Source: a virus
Virus record (IMG/VR): IMGVR_UViG_3300042565_001121
Coordinates: 1-29,927 of that record
Direction: 5' to 3' (one strand)
DNA: 29,927 nucleotides
The translations under genes and the position numbers were made by a program. Positions 1 to 8,069 of the stretch are shown here, piece by piece (the first letter of the stretch is position 1; each line of letters begins with the position of its first letter). Under the pieces are notes generated by a model. The model saw nothing but the letters and a program-made list of their open reading frames with translations. It did not search any database and was not told where the DNA came from.

Positions 1-8
1 TCCCGATC

Positions 9-434
9 ATGGCTTTCCGTGCAGGTACCACCACCTTCATCGCACTCGACGGCGTCAACGGCGCCGGCACCAACGTCTCACGTTTCGCTGACTCGTTCGA
101 CTGGCCGCAGTCGGTCGAGACGCAGGACGTCAGCGCCTTCGGCACCGCCGCCAAGGCGTTCATCAACGGCCTCACCGACGGCGACACCGTCTCGATCAGC
201 GGCCCGTACGACGCCCCGATGTTCTCGCTGCTGGCCGGCGTGAAGGCGGCGCAGTCGGCGGGCTCGTCGACCATGACGATCCTGTGGGGTCCGGGCGGGT
301 CGGTGTCGGGCGAGGCCCGTGTGACCGCTGAGGCGTGGGTGACGAGCGTGTCGCTGTCGTCGTCGGTCGGCGGCCGTGTCGAGTTGTCGGCATCGCTGCA
401 GGTGACCGGAGCCGTCACGAACAACACCTGGTGA
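9..434 (+). CDS. Major tail (tail tube) protein, probable
   Basis: A 141-residue protein rich in Ser, Thr, Gly and Val with alternating beta-strand character and no membrane segment. Size, composition (for example the 'DGDTVSISGPYD' turn and the Ser/Val-rich C-terminal strands) and position two genes ahead of the tape measure gene fit the siphovirus tail tube subunit, which polymerises as hexameric rings around the tape measure. No catalytic motif is expected or seen. ATG at 9 is the first start in the frame; only 8 upstream bases are in the window, so its ribosome site cannot be judged. The stop overlaps the next ATG by one base (TGATG). A minor tail or tail-terminator role is the alternative. 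The identification rests mainly on gene order. Confidence 0.6.
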   Translation: MAFRAGTTTFIALDGVNGAGTNVSRFADSFDWPQSVETQDVSAFGTAAKAFINGLTDGDTVSISGPYDAPMFSLLAGVKAAQSAGSSTMTILWGPGGSVSGEARVTAEAWVTSVSLSSSVGGRVELSASLQVTGAVTNNTW

Positions 435-913
435 TGGCCGACACGCTCGACTCGTTCGGGCGCAAGGTCGACGGGTTCATCGGAGAGATCGAGGCCGAGA
501 AGCTGCGCGCCATCGCCACCAAGGTCGGTGTCAAGGCCAAGCAGCTCGCCACCGAGGCGGCGTCTGCGGACCTCGGTGGCGACCCGGCGTTCAGCGGGTG
601 GCGACCGGCGACGAACCACCTGGCTACCCGCTTCGACCATGTCCGGCCGGGCGTCATCTCGTTCCACCCGACCGCACGGTCGGCGGGGCCGTGGACGGTC
701 GCCGAGTTCGGCCGCAACCAGGCCGCCGGGCCCCGCATGATCGGGCCACGCCTGACCAAAACGGGCAAGGTCTCCAAGGCCCGCCAGCGTCGCTACAACG
801 GCCGTACCGAGGGCAAGGGCACGGCCAGCGATGCGCTGGCCAAGATCGAGCCGATGGTGCCGGACGTGGTCGACGCCGAGGTGACAAAGGCCATCCGCAA
901 GTTCTTCTCCTGA
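434..913 (+). CDS. HK97 gp10-like tail-associated protein, tentative
   Basis: A 159-residue basic protein: helical N-terminus (residues 1-45), then a beta-rich core with 'GPWTVAEFGRNQAAGP' near residues 88-103, and a Lys/Arg-rich C-terminal third. The 'GPW..xEFG' type of core resembles HK97 gp10-like tail-completion proteins of actinophages, but the match is from memory of family character and is weak. It starts in a TGATG overlap with the tail tube gene and ends 10 bases before the preferred tape measure start. In many siphoviruses this slot holds the tail assembly chaperones expressed by a -1 frameshift; I see no overlapping frame or slippery heptamer arrangement here, so a single protein is made. 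Confidence 0.4.
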   Translation: MADTLDSFGRKVDGFIGEIEAEKLRAIATKVGVKAKQLATEAASADLGGDPAFSGWRPATNHLATRFDHVRPGVISFHPTARSAGPWTVAEFGRNQAAGPRMIGPRLTKTGKVSKARQRRYNGRTEGKGTASDALAKIEPMVPDVVDAEVTKAIRKFFS

Positions 914-923
914 GGCGGTGACC

Positions 924-2660
924 GTGGCGAACAAGATCAGCGTCATCATCGACGTCGCCGTCGACAAGGGCGTCACGTCACTCAAGAAGTTCCGCTCGGC
1001 GATCGGAGAGGCCGAGACGGCGAGCGGCAAGATGCGTGCCGGGTTCGACGTTGCCAAAGAGTCGATCGTTGCCAACGCTGCCAACATCGCAATGGCCGCC
1101 GGCGGTGCGCTGATCGCCTTCGGCGTCAAGGCAGTGCAGGCGTTCCAGGACACGGCGCTCGCCGCTGGTCAGTTCAGCGATGCGACCGGCCTGGCCGTCG
1201 ATGAGGCCAGCCGCTTCATTGAGGTCGCTGGCGACATCGGCATCGAGGCCGGGACCGTCGAAGCGGCGCTCGGCAAGATGAACAAGACGCTCGGCGGCTC
1301 GCCGGAACTGTTTGCCGAACTCGGCGTCGAGATCGCCAAGACCGACACCGGCGCCACCGACGTGAACGGGACGTTTCTCAACGTCGTCGACCGACTAAAC
1401 GCGATCAAGGACCCGGCGGAGCGGGCGCGTGTTGCGTCGCAGTTGCTCGGCAAGGGCTGGCAGGGCATGGCCGAACTGATTGGCCAGGGGTCGACTGCGC
1501 TGAAGGCGTCGCTCGCTGGTGTCGGCGACGCCCAGGTGATCGACGAAGACGAAGAGAAGAAGGCCAAACAGCTTCGCGACCGGATGGACGAGCTGAAGGA
1601 CAGGGTTGAGGGTTTCTCGCTCACACTGGGCGAGTCTCTGGTGCCTGCGCTCGTCGACGCCGCCGATGATGTCATCTGGCTCACCGACAAGGTGATCGAG
1701 TTTGAGAGCACAATTGAAAGCGCGATCGGCGTCGATTCGGGCGGGTGGGCCAAGAAGCTCACCAGCCCCATCGATGTCGCCACGTCCGCAATGAACTGGT
1801 TCACCGATGCGATCGGGTCCAATGTTTCCGCCACCGACGCGATCAGTTACGCCTATGACCACTTGACCGGCGCCACTGATGATGCCACCACCGCCATTGA
1901 GTACGGCACCGAAGCTGCCGCCGAGATGGCACGGATCTACAGCGAGCGGGTCGTGCCGACGGTGGGCGACTCCACCTACGTGTTCGACGCCGCCGCCAAG
2001 GAGGCTAACGACCTTGCCATCAAGACCGGCAAGGTCGAGCGTGCAGCGCAAGCACTCAGCGACGAGTGGGACCGCCTCAAGGGCAAGATCGACGACAAGG
2101 CCGCATGGTTCAACATGCAGGCGACGTTCGACGACATCCGAGACAAGGGTGCTGCAGCGATGCAGGCGGTTGCTGATGGCACCGAAGACGCCGAACAGAA
2201 GATGCACGAATACAGGGATGCGGTCATCGGTGGCCAGCAGGAGGTGTTCGACCTCGGCAAGCAGCTCGGCCTGCTGCCCGACGAGGTGTCGGTGCTGATT
2301 GAGCTGGCAGAGAACGGCCAGATCGACGAACTCGAGCGCCGGTTGACAATCCTGACCCGCAACCGGACGGCGAACCTCGACATCATCGCCCGTGGCGGCG
2401 CCGGCTACGGCGGCCTCTTTCCCGCCCCTCGGGCAATGGGCGGCCCGGTCACTGCCGGTACGCCGTACCTCGTCGGCGAGAAGGGCCCGGAGATCGTGGT
2501 GCCCGGCCGGAGCGGCACCGTCATCCCGAACAACCGGATCGGTGGCGTTGGTGTCGGTTCGCCGATGGTGGTGAACATCTACCCGAAGTCGCTCCCGACC
2601 GATCGTGAACTGATCGACCTGGTGACCAACCTGCGTCGCCGCAACGGTGGGGTGATCTGA
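924..2660 (+). CDS. Tape measure protein
   Basis: A 578-residue protein that sets tail length and is ejected during DNA entry. The N-terminal half is Ala-rich and helical with a hydrophobic stretch near residues 45-75. A long charged helical middle follows, and the C-terminus (about residues 505-545) has the hallmark 'GGPVTAGTPYLVGEKGPE' then 'IVVPGRSGTVIPN', which is common at tape measure ends. GTG at 924 is chosen because GAGG at 912-915 sits 8 bases upstream; GTG at 918 in the same frame would leave only 2. The protein is short for the family; at the usual rough scale of 0.15 nm per residue it predicts a tail under 100 nm. The stop overlaps the next gene by one base. Confidence 0.88.
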   Translation: MANKISVIIDVAVDKGVTSLKKFRSAIGEAETASGKMRAGFDVAKESIVANAANIAMAAGGALIAFGVKAVQAFQDTALAAGQFSDATGLAVDEASRFIEVAGDIGIEAGTVEAALGKMNKTLGGSPELFAELGVEIAKTDTGATDVNGTFLNVVDRLNAIKDPAERARVASQLLGKGWQGMAELIGQGSTALKASLAGVGDAQVIDEDEEKKAKQLRDRMDELKDRVEGFSLTLGESLVPALVDAADDVIWLTDKVIEFESTIESAIGVDSGGWAKKLTSPIDVATSAMNWFTDAIGSNVSATDAISYAYDHLTGATDDATTAIEYGTEAAAEMARIYSERVVPTVGDSTYVFDAAAKEANDLAIKTGKVERAAQALSDEWDRLKGKIDDKAAWFNMQATFDDIRDKGAAAMQAVADGTEDAEQKMHEYRDAVIGGQQEVFDLGKQLGLLPDEVSVLIELAENGQIDELERRLTILTRNRTANLDIIARGGAGYGGLFPAPRAMGGPVTAGTPYLVGEKGPEIVVPGRSGTVIPNNRIGGVGVGSPMVVNIYPKSLPTDRELIDLVTNLRRRNGGVI

Positions 2661-4501
2661 TGCCGGTACCGACGCTCACCGTCGAGGTGGCGTTCTCGTC
2701 GTCGCCGCTGACGGCTGCACCGGTGTGGACCGATGTGACCGCCTACGTTCGGCATTCGCCGGGCGTGCGGATCAGCCGTGGCCGCCCGAGCGAGTCGTCG
2801 ACGTTCTCGGCCGGGCAGTTGACGCTGACGCTGAACAACCGGGATCGGCGCTTCGATCCGCTGTACTCGGCCGGGCCGTATTTCGGCAACCTGACGCCAC
2901 GCAAGCAGATCCGTGTGCGTGCCACGTCGGGCTCGGTGTATGAAGTGTTCCGGGGGTTCGTGACCGGCTGGCCGACGCAGTACCCGGTCGCTGGCCGTGA
3001 TGCCGTCACGACGATCACCGCCTACGACGGCCTGGCGTTCTTGAACGAGATCACCATGCCCGACCAGGTGTATCGGTACAGCAACACCACTGTCGGCTCG
3101 TTGTTCCGGTACTTCCGCCAGGCCGACGTCACAGGCTGGTTCGATGCCAAGAACGGCGACGCGCTCTCGCTGTCGGCGGGATCGTTCGCCGAGGCGTCGT
3201 CGCCGTTGGCGGTTGGCCTGACCGGGTCGACGCCGGTGGCATTTGGCGGGTCGACGGCGTTCTCGTCGACTCGAACGACGGTCGCCAATGCGGGTAACGC
3301 TTGGTCGATCTCGTTCTGGTTGCAGACGACGACGAAGGGGCCGTCGGCGACGAACTGGATGAGCGTGCTGCACGACCCTCGCGCCATCACTTACAACGTT
3401 CGCATCGGCATCGACTCCGGTGGGCTGCTCAAGTTTTCAGGGTTCGACTGGATCCCCGGCTTTCGTCCGTCGGTCGAATCGACCATTAGCGTGGCCGACG
3501 GGTACACCCATCACGTCGCCATTTCCTGCTCATCGGGCGGCACGCCCACGCTCTACATCGACGGCGTGAACCGCTCGGCTACACAGGTGACGGCATCGAC
3601 ATATACGCCCGTGCTACACGTCGGCGGCGCCGTTGCATCCGACATCCCCTTCGTCGGCACCCTGTCCGACATCGCCTACTTCACGAAGGCAGTCTCGGGT
3701 GCTGAGGCGTTGGCGATGGCACTCATCGGCGCCAACCGGTTCGGGCAGTTCTCGGTCGATCGGGTGACGACGGTGCTCGACGCCGTCGACTGGCCTGCGT
3801 CGTGGCGGTCGCTCATCTCGACGACGGCCGGCTACACCGAGGGTTACAACTCGACCGACGACACTGCGCTGAACCAGTTGCAGTTGGCGGCGGCGACCGA
3901 ACAGGGCCGCATGTTCGCGCAGAAAGACGGCAACGTCACGATTCACGGCCGGTTCTGGTCGACGAGCGACGCCCGTGGCAACACGGTGCAGGCGACGTTC
4001 GCCGACGACGGCACCGGCATCGGGTTCCAGTCGTTCGCCGGGTTCGACCCTGGCGACCGGGACGTGGTGAACGATGCGTCGGTGTCGTCGGTGTCGACGC
4101 CGCAACGGTCGCAGGACGCCACCAGCATCTCCGGCCTCGGCCAGCGGTCGACGTCGGTGACGACGGTCGCTACCGCTGAGGGCGCCAAAGCCATCGCTGA
4201 CGGCATCGTCTATCTGCGCAAGACGGCCCGCAGCCGTGCCTTGCCGATCGAGGTGTCGCTGACGGATTCGTCGACGTTCGCCACGCTGCTCGGCCTGGAA
4301 ATCGGCGACCGCTACCGGGTGAAGCTCACACCGCTGGCAGTCGGCGGGCAGATCAGCCAGGACTTGCACATCGAGTCGATCGACTGGGACATCGACCTAG
4401 CCGAGTGGCGTCTGTCGATCGGCGGCACGCCGGTGCCCGCTGCGGCATGGGCGACGGTCGGCACCACCACCGTCGGCAACACCGACGTCATCGGCTACTG
4501 A
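2660..4501 (+). CDS. Tail hub/minor tail protein with LamG-like insertion
   Basis: A 613-residue structural protein. Residues 1-155 ('WTDVTAYVRHSPGVRISRGR', 'LTLTLNNRDRRFDPL') and about 365-613 look like halves of the distal-tail/hub-type minor tail proteins of actinophages that follow the tape measure. Between them, residues about 195-350 form a concanavalin/LamG-like jelly roll: 'AWSISFWLQ' at 214-222, 'HHVAISC' and 'LYIDGV' at 284-303, and 'GTLSDIAYFTKAVSG' near 333-347. Such domains bind glycans, so this is plausibly a cell-surface contact inserted into the hub. ATG overlaps the tape measure stop (TGATG), implying translational coupling. The hub role comes from gene order; the LamG call comes from the strand motifs. 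Confidence 0.72.
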   Translation: MPVPTLTVEVAFSSSPLTAAPVWTDVTAYVRHSPGVRISRGRPSESSTFSAGQLTLTLNNRDRRFDPLYSAGPYFGNLTPRKQIRVRATSGSVYEVFRGFVTGWPTQYPVAGRDAVTTITAYDGLAFLNEITMPDQVYRYSNTTVGSLFRYFRQADVTGWFDAKNGDALSLSAGSFAEASSPLAVGLTGSTPVAFGGSTAFSSTRTTVANAGNAWSISFWLQTTTKGPSATNWMSVLHDPRAITYNVRIGIDSGGLLKFSGFDWIPGFRPSVESTISVADGYTHHVAISCSSGGTPTLYIDGVNRSATQVTASTYTPVLHVGGAVASDIPFVGTLSDIAYFTKAVSGAEALAMALIGANRFGQFSVDRVTTVLDAVDWPASWRSLISTTAGYTEGYNSTDDTALNQLQLAAATEQGRMFAQKDGNVTIHGRFWSTSDARGNTVQATFADDGTGIGFQSFAGFDPGDRDVVNDASVSSVSTPQRSQDATSISGLGQRSTSVTTVATAEGAKAIADGIVYLRKTARSRALPIEVSLTDSSTFATLLGLEIGDRYRVKLTPLAVGGQISQDLHIESIDWDIDLAEWRLSIGGTPVPAAAWATVGTTTVGNTDVIGY

Positions 4502-4517
4502 CACAGGGAGACACTTC

Positions 4518-5126
4518 ATGGCCTATCGGACATGGGCGACCGGTGAGACAATCACCGCGTCGCTGCTGAACGCCCAGTCACCGACGTTGTGTACGTCGGG
4601 AACGAGGCCGTCGGGCGGCAACCTCTACGAGGGCGTCATCATCACCGAGACCGACACTGACCGGGTGCTGTACTACGACGGCACCAACTGGATCATCATG
4701 GCCGAGCCCGATCAGAACTGGGCGCCGACGTTCGCTGCCGGGGTCACAGTCGGCAACGGGTCGTGGTCGTTCTCGTCGTACCACCGCAACGACGGTTGGC
4801 TCGATTATCGGGGTCGCTTCGTGCTCGGTTCGACGTCGGCGATCACTGCCGACGTGCGCCTGAACTTGCCGATCGCTGCGAGCGGCGCAGTGCTGTCGGG
4901 TGAGTTGCGATGCGGGTTCTATCGCTCGTCGTCCGGTGTGCAGGCGGTCGGCATCGGTGCTCTCGATGGCACTACCGGCTCGTACTTCCTGCGTGCCGTC
5001 GATTCGGCCGGTGCGAGCGCGATCAGTACCGGCATCAACGGCACCGCACCGTTCGGGACGGCGTTCACCAACGCCGACGTGATCGACGTCTATGGCCGCT
5101 ACCGCATGACGACGCGGTACTCCTGA
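4518..5126 (+). CDS. Minor tail protein
   Basis: A 202-residue beta-rich protein opening 'MAYRTWATGETITASLLNAQ', a start typical of actinophage minor tail or receptor-binding proteins that follow the hub gene. The centre and C-terminus are Gly/Ser/Thr/Tyr-rich with no catalytic motif. It has its own ribosome site (AGGGAG, 10 bases before ATG), and its stop overlaps the endolysin ATG by one base. It is probably displayed at the tail tip. I cannot say whether it binds the host directly. Confidence 0.62.
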   Translation: MAYRTWATGETITASLLNAQSPTLCTSGTRPSGGNLYEGVIITETDTDRVLYYDGTNWIIMAEPDQNWAPTFAAGVTVGNGSWSFSSYHRNDGWLDYRGRFVLGSTSAITADVRLNLPIAASGAVLSGELRCGFYRSSSGVQAVGIGALDGTTGSYFLRAVDSAGASAISTGINGTAPFGTAFTNADVIDVYGRYRMTTRYS

Positions 5127-5605
5127 TGCCCACCATCACCCCCCGCATCGACCTCGGCCTGCCCGCCCGGGTGACGAACACCAACCGCATCACCGCTCGG
5201 CGAGCGCTGGCCCGCAACCTCGGCATGATCGTGGTCCACTACACCGGCAACGCCCGGTCGTACGCCTCGGCCGACCTGGCCAAGTCGGTGCAGTCAATCC
5301 ACCGGTGGCGGGCGAACGAGTACAACTACGTGATCCACGCCGACGGCCGCATCGCCGAGTTCGCCGGCGCCTACCAGGCGGCGCACTGCGCAGGCCGCAA
5401 CGCCACGTCCTACGGCGTGCTGTTCCTGAACGGCACCAACGATCCGTGCACTGATGCGCAGGTCGCCTCGTTCCGCTGGTTGGTCGACGTCCTCAAGTGG
5501 ACGCAGGCCGTGGCGCCGGGCGTGCGGATCGTGCAGCACGGCCAGGTCGCCGCCACGGCGTGCCCCGGCCCGATCAAGGCTCGCTGGGCGGAGTTGACGG
5601 CATGA
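5126..5605 (+). CDS. Endolysin: N-acetylmuramoyl-L-alanine amidase (Amidase_2/PGRP fold)
   Basis: A 159-residue single-domain amidase that cuts the bond between N-acetylmuramic acid and L-Ala in peptidoglycan at lysis. Zinc ligands are visible in the family order: H38 in 'GMIVVHYTGN', H138 in 'VQHGQV' and C146 in 'TACPGP'. The 'YNYVIHADGRIAEFAG' strand (66-81) and 'AAHCAGRN' (85-92) are also typical. There is no separate wall-binding domain or signal peptide, so release depends on a holin. ATG at 5126 overlaps the previous stop, which rules out the longer upstream reading of this frame. The 3' end overlaps the DUF2746-like gene by 4 bases. The r1t-type holin lies two genes further on, so the lysis cassette is interrupted by a fibre gene. 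Confidence 0.9.
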   Translation: MPTITPRIDLGLPARVTNTNRITARRALARNLGMIVVHYTGNARSYASADLAKSVQSIHRWRANEYNYVIHADGRIAEFAGAYQAAHCAGRNATSYGVLFLNGTNDPCTDAQVASFRWLVDVLKWTQAVAPGVRIVQHGQVAATACPGPIKARWAELTA

Positions 5606-5883
5606 CCACCATCATCGTCGCCGTCATCGGCGGTGTGTTCGGCCTGGCCACGATCTGGCTGCAGGCACGGGTGCACCGAGACAACCGCAGCGACCACGCC
5701 AAGACTGCTGCGACGGTCGATTCGATCGCCGCTGTCGTCGGCGACATGCGTGCCGATCAGATCGAGATCAAGACCGACCTGCGCGAGGTGAAGGCCGATC
5801 TGCGGGATCACTCGCAACGGCTGCGCATCGTTGAGGCCGAGCCAGCCCCGAAGCCAGTTCGCCGCAAGAAGGAGAGCGCCTGA
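5602..5883 (+). CDS. DUF2746-like single-span membrane protein, lysis cassette
   Basis: A 93-residue protein with one N-terminal membrane span (residues 3-20, 'TIIVAVIGGVFGLATIWL') followed by a soluble amphipathic coiled coil ('IKTDLREVKADLRDHSQRL', residues 57-75) and a basic Pro/Lys C-terminus. This is the architecture of the actinophage DUF2746 proteins found next to endolysins; a holin-like or spanin-like lysis role is inferred from position only. ATG overlaps the endolysin stop by 4 bases, and the stop overlaps the fibre start by one base. Confidence 0.6.
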   Translation: MTTIIVAVIGGVFGLATIWLQARVHRDNRSDHAKTAATVDSIAAVVGDMRADQIEIKTDLREVKADLRDHSQRLRIVEAEPAPKPVRRKKESA

Positions 5884-7202
5884 TGCCCACCGTCTCGCAG
5901 TTGCCTGCGCAGCTCGACGCCGAGTGTGTCGCCGGTGACCCGTTCACCATCTCGGTCACGTCGAGCGGGGCGACGATCACGTCGCCGACGCTAACGATCC
6001 GCGACGGCCTCGGTGCGGTCGTGGCGGTGTCGCCGACGGTGTCGCAGGCGGGCGCCGTCACCACGGTGGCATTCAGCGCCGCCAACACCACTGCGCTCAA
6101 GTCGTCGGGACAGACGAAAGCCGAGTACCTGTTCAGCCTGTCGGCGCTGGTGAACGGCCAGGGTCCGTTCCAACTGATCGCCCGGTCGCTGACGGTGTGG
6201 CCGGTCGGTACCGCCGGGGTGGCGACGTCGTCGTCGGCGTCGCTGGCGGTGACGGTCGGCGGTGCGGCGGTGTCGCTGTCGGTTGCGCTCGGCATCGGTG
6301 CCGGTGCGCTGATCGCGGCGAACAACCTGAGCGACCTGGCGTCGGCGGCGACGGCGCGGACGAACCTGGGTGTCACGCCCGCAGGCAACGTGCAGACGTT
6401 CACGTCGTCGGGTACGTGGACAAAGCCGACCGATGCTGCTTACACGTGGGCGCAGGTCACGGTGGTGGGCGGCGCTGGCGGTGGTGGTTCTGGCCGCCGC
6501 GGTGCAGCGGGCACGGTGCGTTGTGGTGGCCAGTCTGGCGGCGCTGGCGGCGTGTCCGTCGCGACGTTCCGCATCGCTGACCTGCCCGGCACGGTGTCGG
6601 TCACGATCGGTGCTGGTGGTGCTGGTGGGTTGGCGGTCACGACCGACGACACGAACGGTAGCAATGGTGGCAGTGGTGGAGCGTCGACGTTCGGATCACT
6701 CTTGGCGACAAACAGCAGCGGTGGTGGCGGTGGTGGACTGAACAACGGCTCAGCCGGGACGGCGTTCGGTGGTAGCGGCAATGTGTTCGGGCCGCTTGGT
6801 GTGTCCAATCCGTCAGCAACCGGCGGCGCTGGCCCCAATGCGCAGAACCGGTTTGCGGCATCCACTGGTGGCGCTGGTGGCGGTCTGACCGCTGCAAACG
6901 TTTCATCGGCAGGCGGTCTCGGCGGCTCAACGTGCACGGTGCAGGCCAACCCGGCCGCAGGTGCCGCTGACGGCGGCGCAGGTGGCGCAGGCGTGAACTC
7001 AACGATTCAGCCAGGCGCTTTCGGCGGCTCGTCGGGTGGAGGCGGTGGTGCGGGCAACGCAGCCGGAACTATCGCTGGTGGTGCCGGTGGCTCCAGTGGC
7101 TACGGCTCTGGCGGTGCCGGGGGTGGCGCATCGACGAACGGTGCGAATAGTGGCGCAGGTGGCGCCGGAGGCGGGGGTTTCGTCATGGTGGTGTGTTTCT
7201 GA
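5883..7202 (+). CDS. Glycine-rich tail fibre/receptor-binding protein
   Basis: A 439-residue fibre in three parts. Residues 1-110 are an immunoglobulin-like/BppU-type N-terminal domain ('ATITSPTLTIRDGLGAVVAV') that likely docks to the baseplate. Residues 145-164 carry the fibre linker signature 'ANNLSDLASAATARTNLGV'. Residues 172-439 start with 'TFTSSGTWTKP' and run into a Gly/Ala/Ser-rich tract with many GGAGG-like repeats. Gly-rich fibre tips of this kind can fold as polyglycine-II lattices whose loops set receptor specificity. The Gly tract gives a locally repetitive, T/G-rich sequence. The gene starts in a TGATG overlap and ends the same way. Its position inside the lysis cassette, not directly after the other tail genes, is unusual but seen in some actinophages. 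Confidence 0.8.
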   Translation: MPTVSQLPAQLDAECVAGDPFTISVTSSGATITSPTLTIRDGLGAVVAVSPTVSQAGAVTTVAFSAANTTALKSSGQTKAEYLFSLSALVNGQGPFQLIARSLTVWPVGTAGVATSSSASLAVTVGGAAVSLSVALGIGAGALIAANNLSDLASAATARTNLGVTPAGNVQTFTSSGTWTKPTDAAYTWAQVTVVGGAGGGGSGRRGAAGTVRCGGQSGGAGGVSVATFRIADLPGTVSVTIGAGGAGGLAVTTDDTNGSNGGSGGASTFGSLLATNSSGGGGGGLNNGSAGTAFGGSGNVFGPLGVSNPSATGGAGPNAQNRFAASTGGAGGGLTAANVSSAGGLGGSTCTVQANPAAGAADGGAGGAGVNSTIQPGAFGGSSGGGGGAGNAAGTIAGGAGGSSGYGSGGAGGGASTNGANSGAGGAGGGGFVMVVCF

Positions 7203-7504
7203 TGGCCGTTCAACGCTGGCTCATCCTCGACGCCGATGGCGTAGCGCAGAACGTCGTCATGTGGGACGCCGACGCGGACCCGGACTGGTCGCCGCCCGAG
7301 GGCTTCACGGTGGTGCCCGATGACGGCACCACGGCAGTCGCGCCACCACCCGCCGACCCGACACCGACCCCGGCACCGACCCCGCCGACGATCGAAGCGA
7401 AGGTCGACGCCGTCATCGCTGCCGTGGCCGCACTGGTCGACGACCGGCACGCCGACGCCGTCGACGCCCTCGCCACCGTCACCACCGAAGGGACACCCAC
7501 ATGA
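7202..7504 (+). CDS. Small fibre-associated protein of unknown function
   Basis: A 100-residue protein. The N-terminal 40 residues ('WLILDADGVAQNVVMWD', 'WSPPEGFTVVPDDG') look like the small W-rich domains that follow phage fibre genes and may be fibre chaperones or accessory tips. Next comes a Pro-rich linker (residues 49-64, PTPTPAP-type), then a helical C-terminus. It is coupled to the fibre by a one-base overlap and to the holin by a 4-base overlap. The function is inferred only from position. Confidence 0.5.
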   Translation: MAVQRWLILDADGVAQNVVMWDADADPDWSPPEGFTVVPDDGTTAVAPPPADPTPTPAPTPPTIEAKVDAVIAAVAALVDDRHADAVDALATVTTEGTPT

Positions 7505-7746
7505 GCCGTCACCTGTTCACCCGAGCGTTCTGGGCCGACGCCGCTGAGCGTGCGATCAAGACGGCCGCCCAGGTCGCTCTCGTCGCCATCGGCCAGGACG
7601 CTGTCGGCGCCGATCTGTGGGGCGCCAACCTCGGCAACGTCGCTGCGCTCGCCGTGTCGGCGGCGCTGGTGTCGCTGCTGACGTCGATCGCATCCGCTCG
7701 AGTGCCGGGCATGTCGCCCGCCTCGGTCGTGCCGCCCGGTCTCTGA
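7501..7746 (+). CDS. Holin, phage r1t family
   Basis: An 81-residue protein matching the r1t-type holin pattern: 'FWADAAERAIKTAAQVAL' at residues 10-27, then membrane spans at about 18-36 and 45-66, the second ending in 'SLLTSIAS'. Holins of this family form the timed membrane lesion that lets the amidase reach the wall. ATG lies in a 4-base overlap with the preceding gene. The 3' flank carries inverted and direct repeats that could end or attenuate the lysis transcript. Confidence 0.87.
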   Translation: MSRHLFTRAFWADAAERAIKTAAQVALVAIGQDAVGADLWGANLGNVAALAVSAALVSLLTSIASARVPGMSPASVVPPGL

Positions 7747-7785
7747 GCCGGGCACCAACGCCCGGTGTGCGCCGGGCACAACGCC
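7747..7785 (+). repeat. Direct repeat forming alternative hairpins after the holin gene
   Basis: GCCGGGCACCAACGCC (7747-7762) recurs as GCCGGGCACAACGCC (7771-7785). Between them GCCCGG (7760-7765) can pair with either flanking CCGGGC, giving two mutually exclusive hairpins. There is no T-tract. This could be a Rho-independent-like terminator without a U-run, an attenuator, or a protein site; the sequence cannot decide. Confidence 0.4.
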
Positions 7786-7799
7786 ACAGGGAGGCAACA

Positions 7800-8069
7800 G
7801 TGAGCAAGGCCCAGCCAAGCGTCGACATCGACGCCATCCTCGCCGCGAACGTCCGCAAGCGGGCGGGCGGCACCTGCACGCTGTGCACCGCCCTAGCCGA
7901 GATGCCTGCCGACTGGCGGGCCAAGTTTGAGGCGGCACTCGACGACAGGAAGCGCTACTCGTCGCAGTCGCTGCTTGACGCCTTTGAGCGGATCGGCGTC
8001 ACGCTCAGCCGTAACGTCGTCGACCGGCATCGCCGTCGCGAGTGTGTGAGTAGTCGTGGACACGCCTGA
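7800..8069 (+). CDS. Small putative DNA-binding (HTH) protein with CxxC motif
   Basis: An 89-residue protein starting at GTG with a good site (AGGGAGG 5 bases upstream). It has 'CTLCTAL' (a CxxC) near residues 25-31, then a helical region with 'YSSQSLLDAFERIGVTLSRNVVDRHRRREC' character (written here as a motif spanning about residues 52-82) that resembles the small HTH proteins of actinophages ending in RHR-x-x-C. A role in DNA recognition, perhaps terminase-like, is possible but unproven. Its last 14 bases overlap the metallophosphoesterase start. Confidence 0.42.
   Translation: MSKAQPSVDIDAILAANVRKRAGGTCTLCTALAEMPADWRAKFEAALDDRKRYSSQSLLDAFERIGVTLSRNVVDRHRRRECVSSRGHA

Noticed and set aside
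420-930. Tail assembly chaperone pair with -1 frameshift
   Set aside because: There is one frame between tail tube and tape measure, no overlapping second frame and no clear slippery heptamer.
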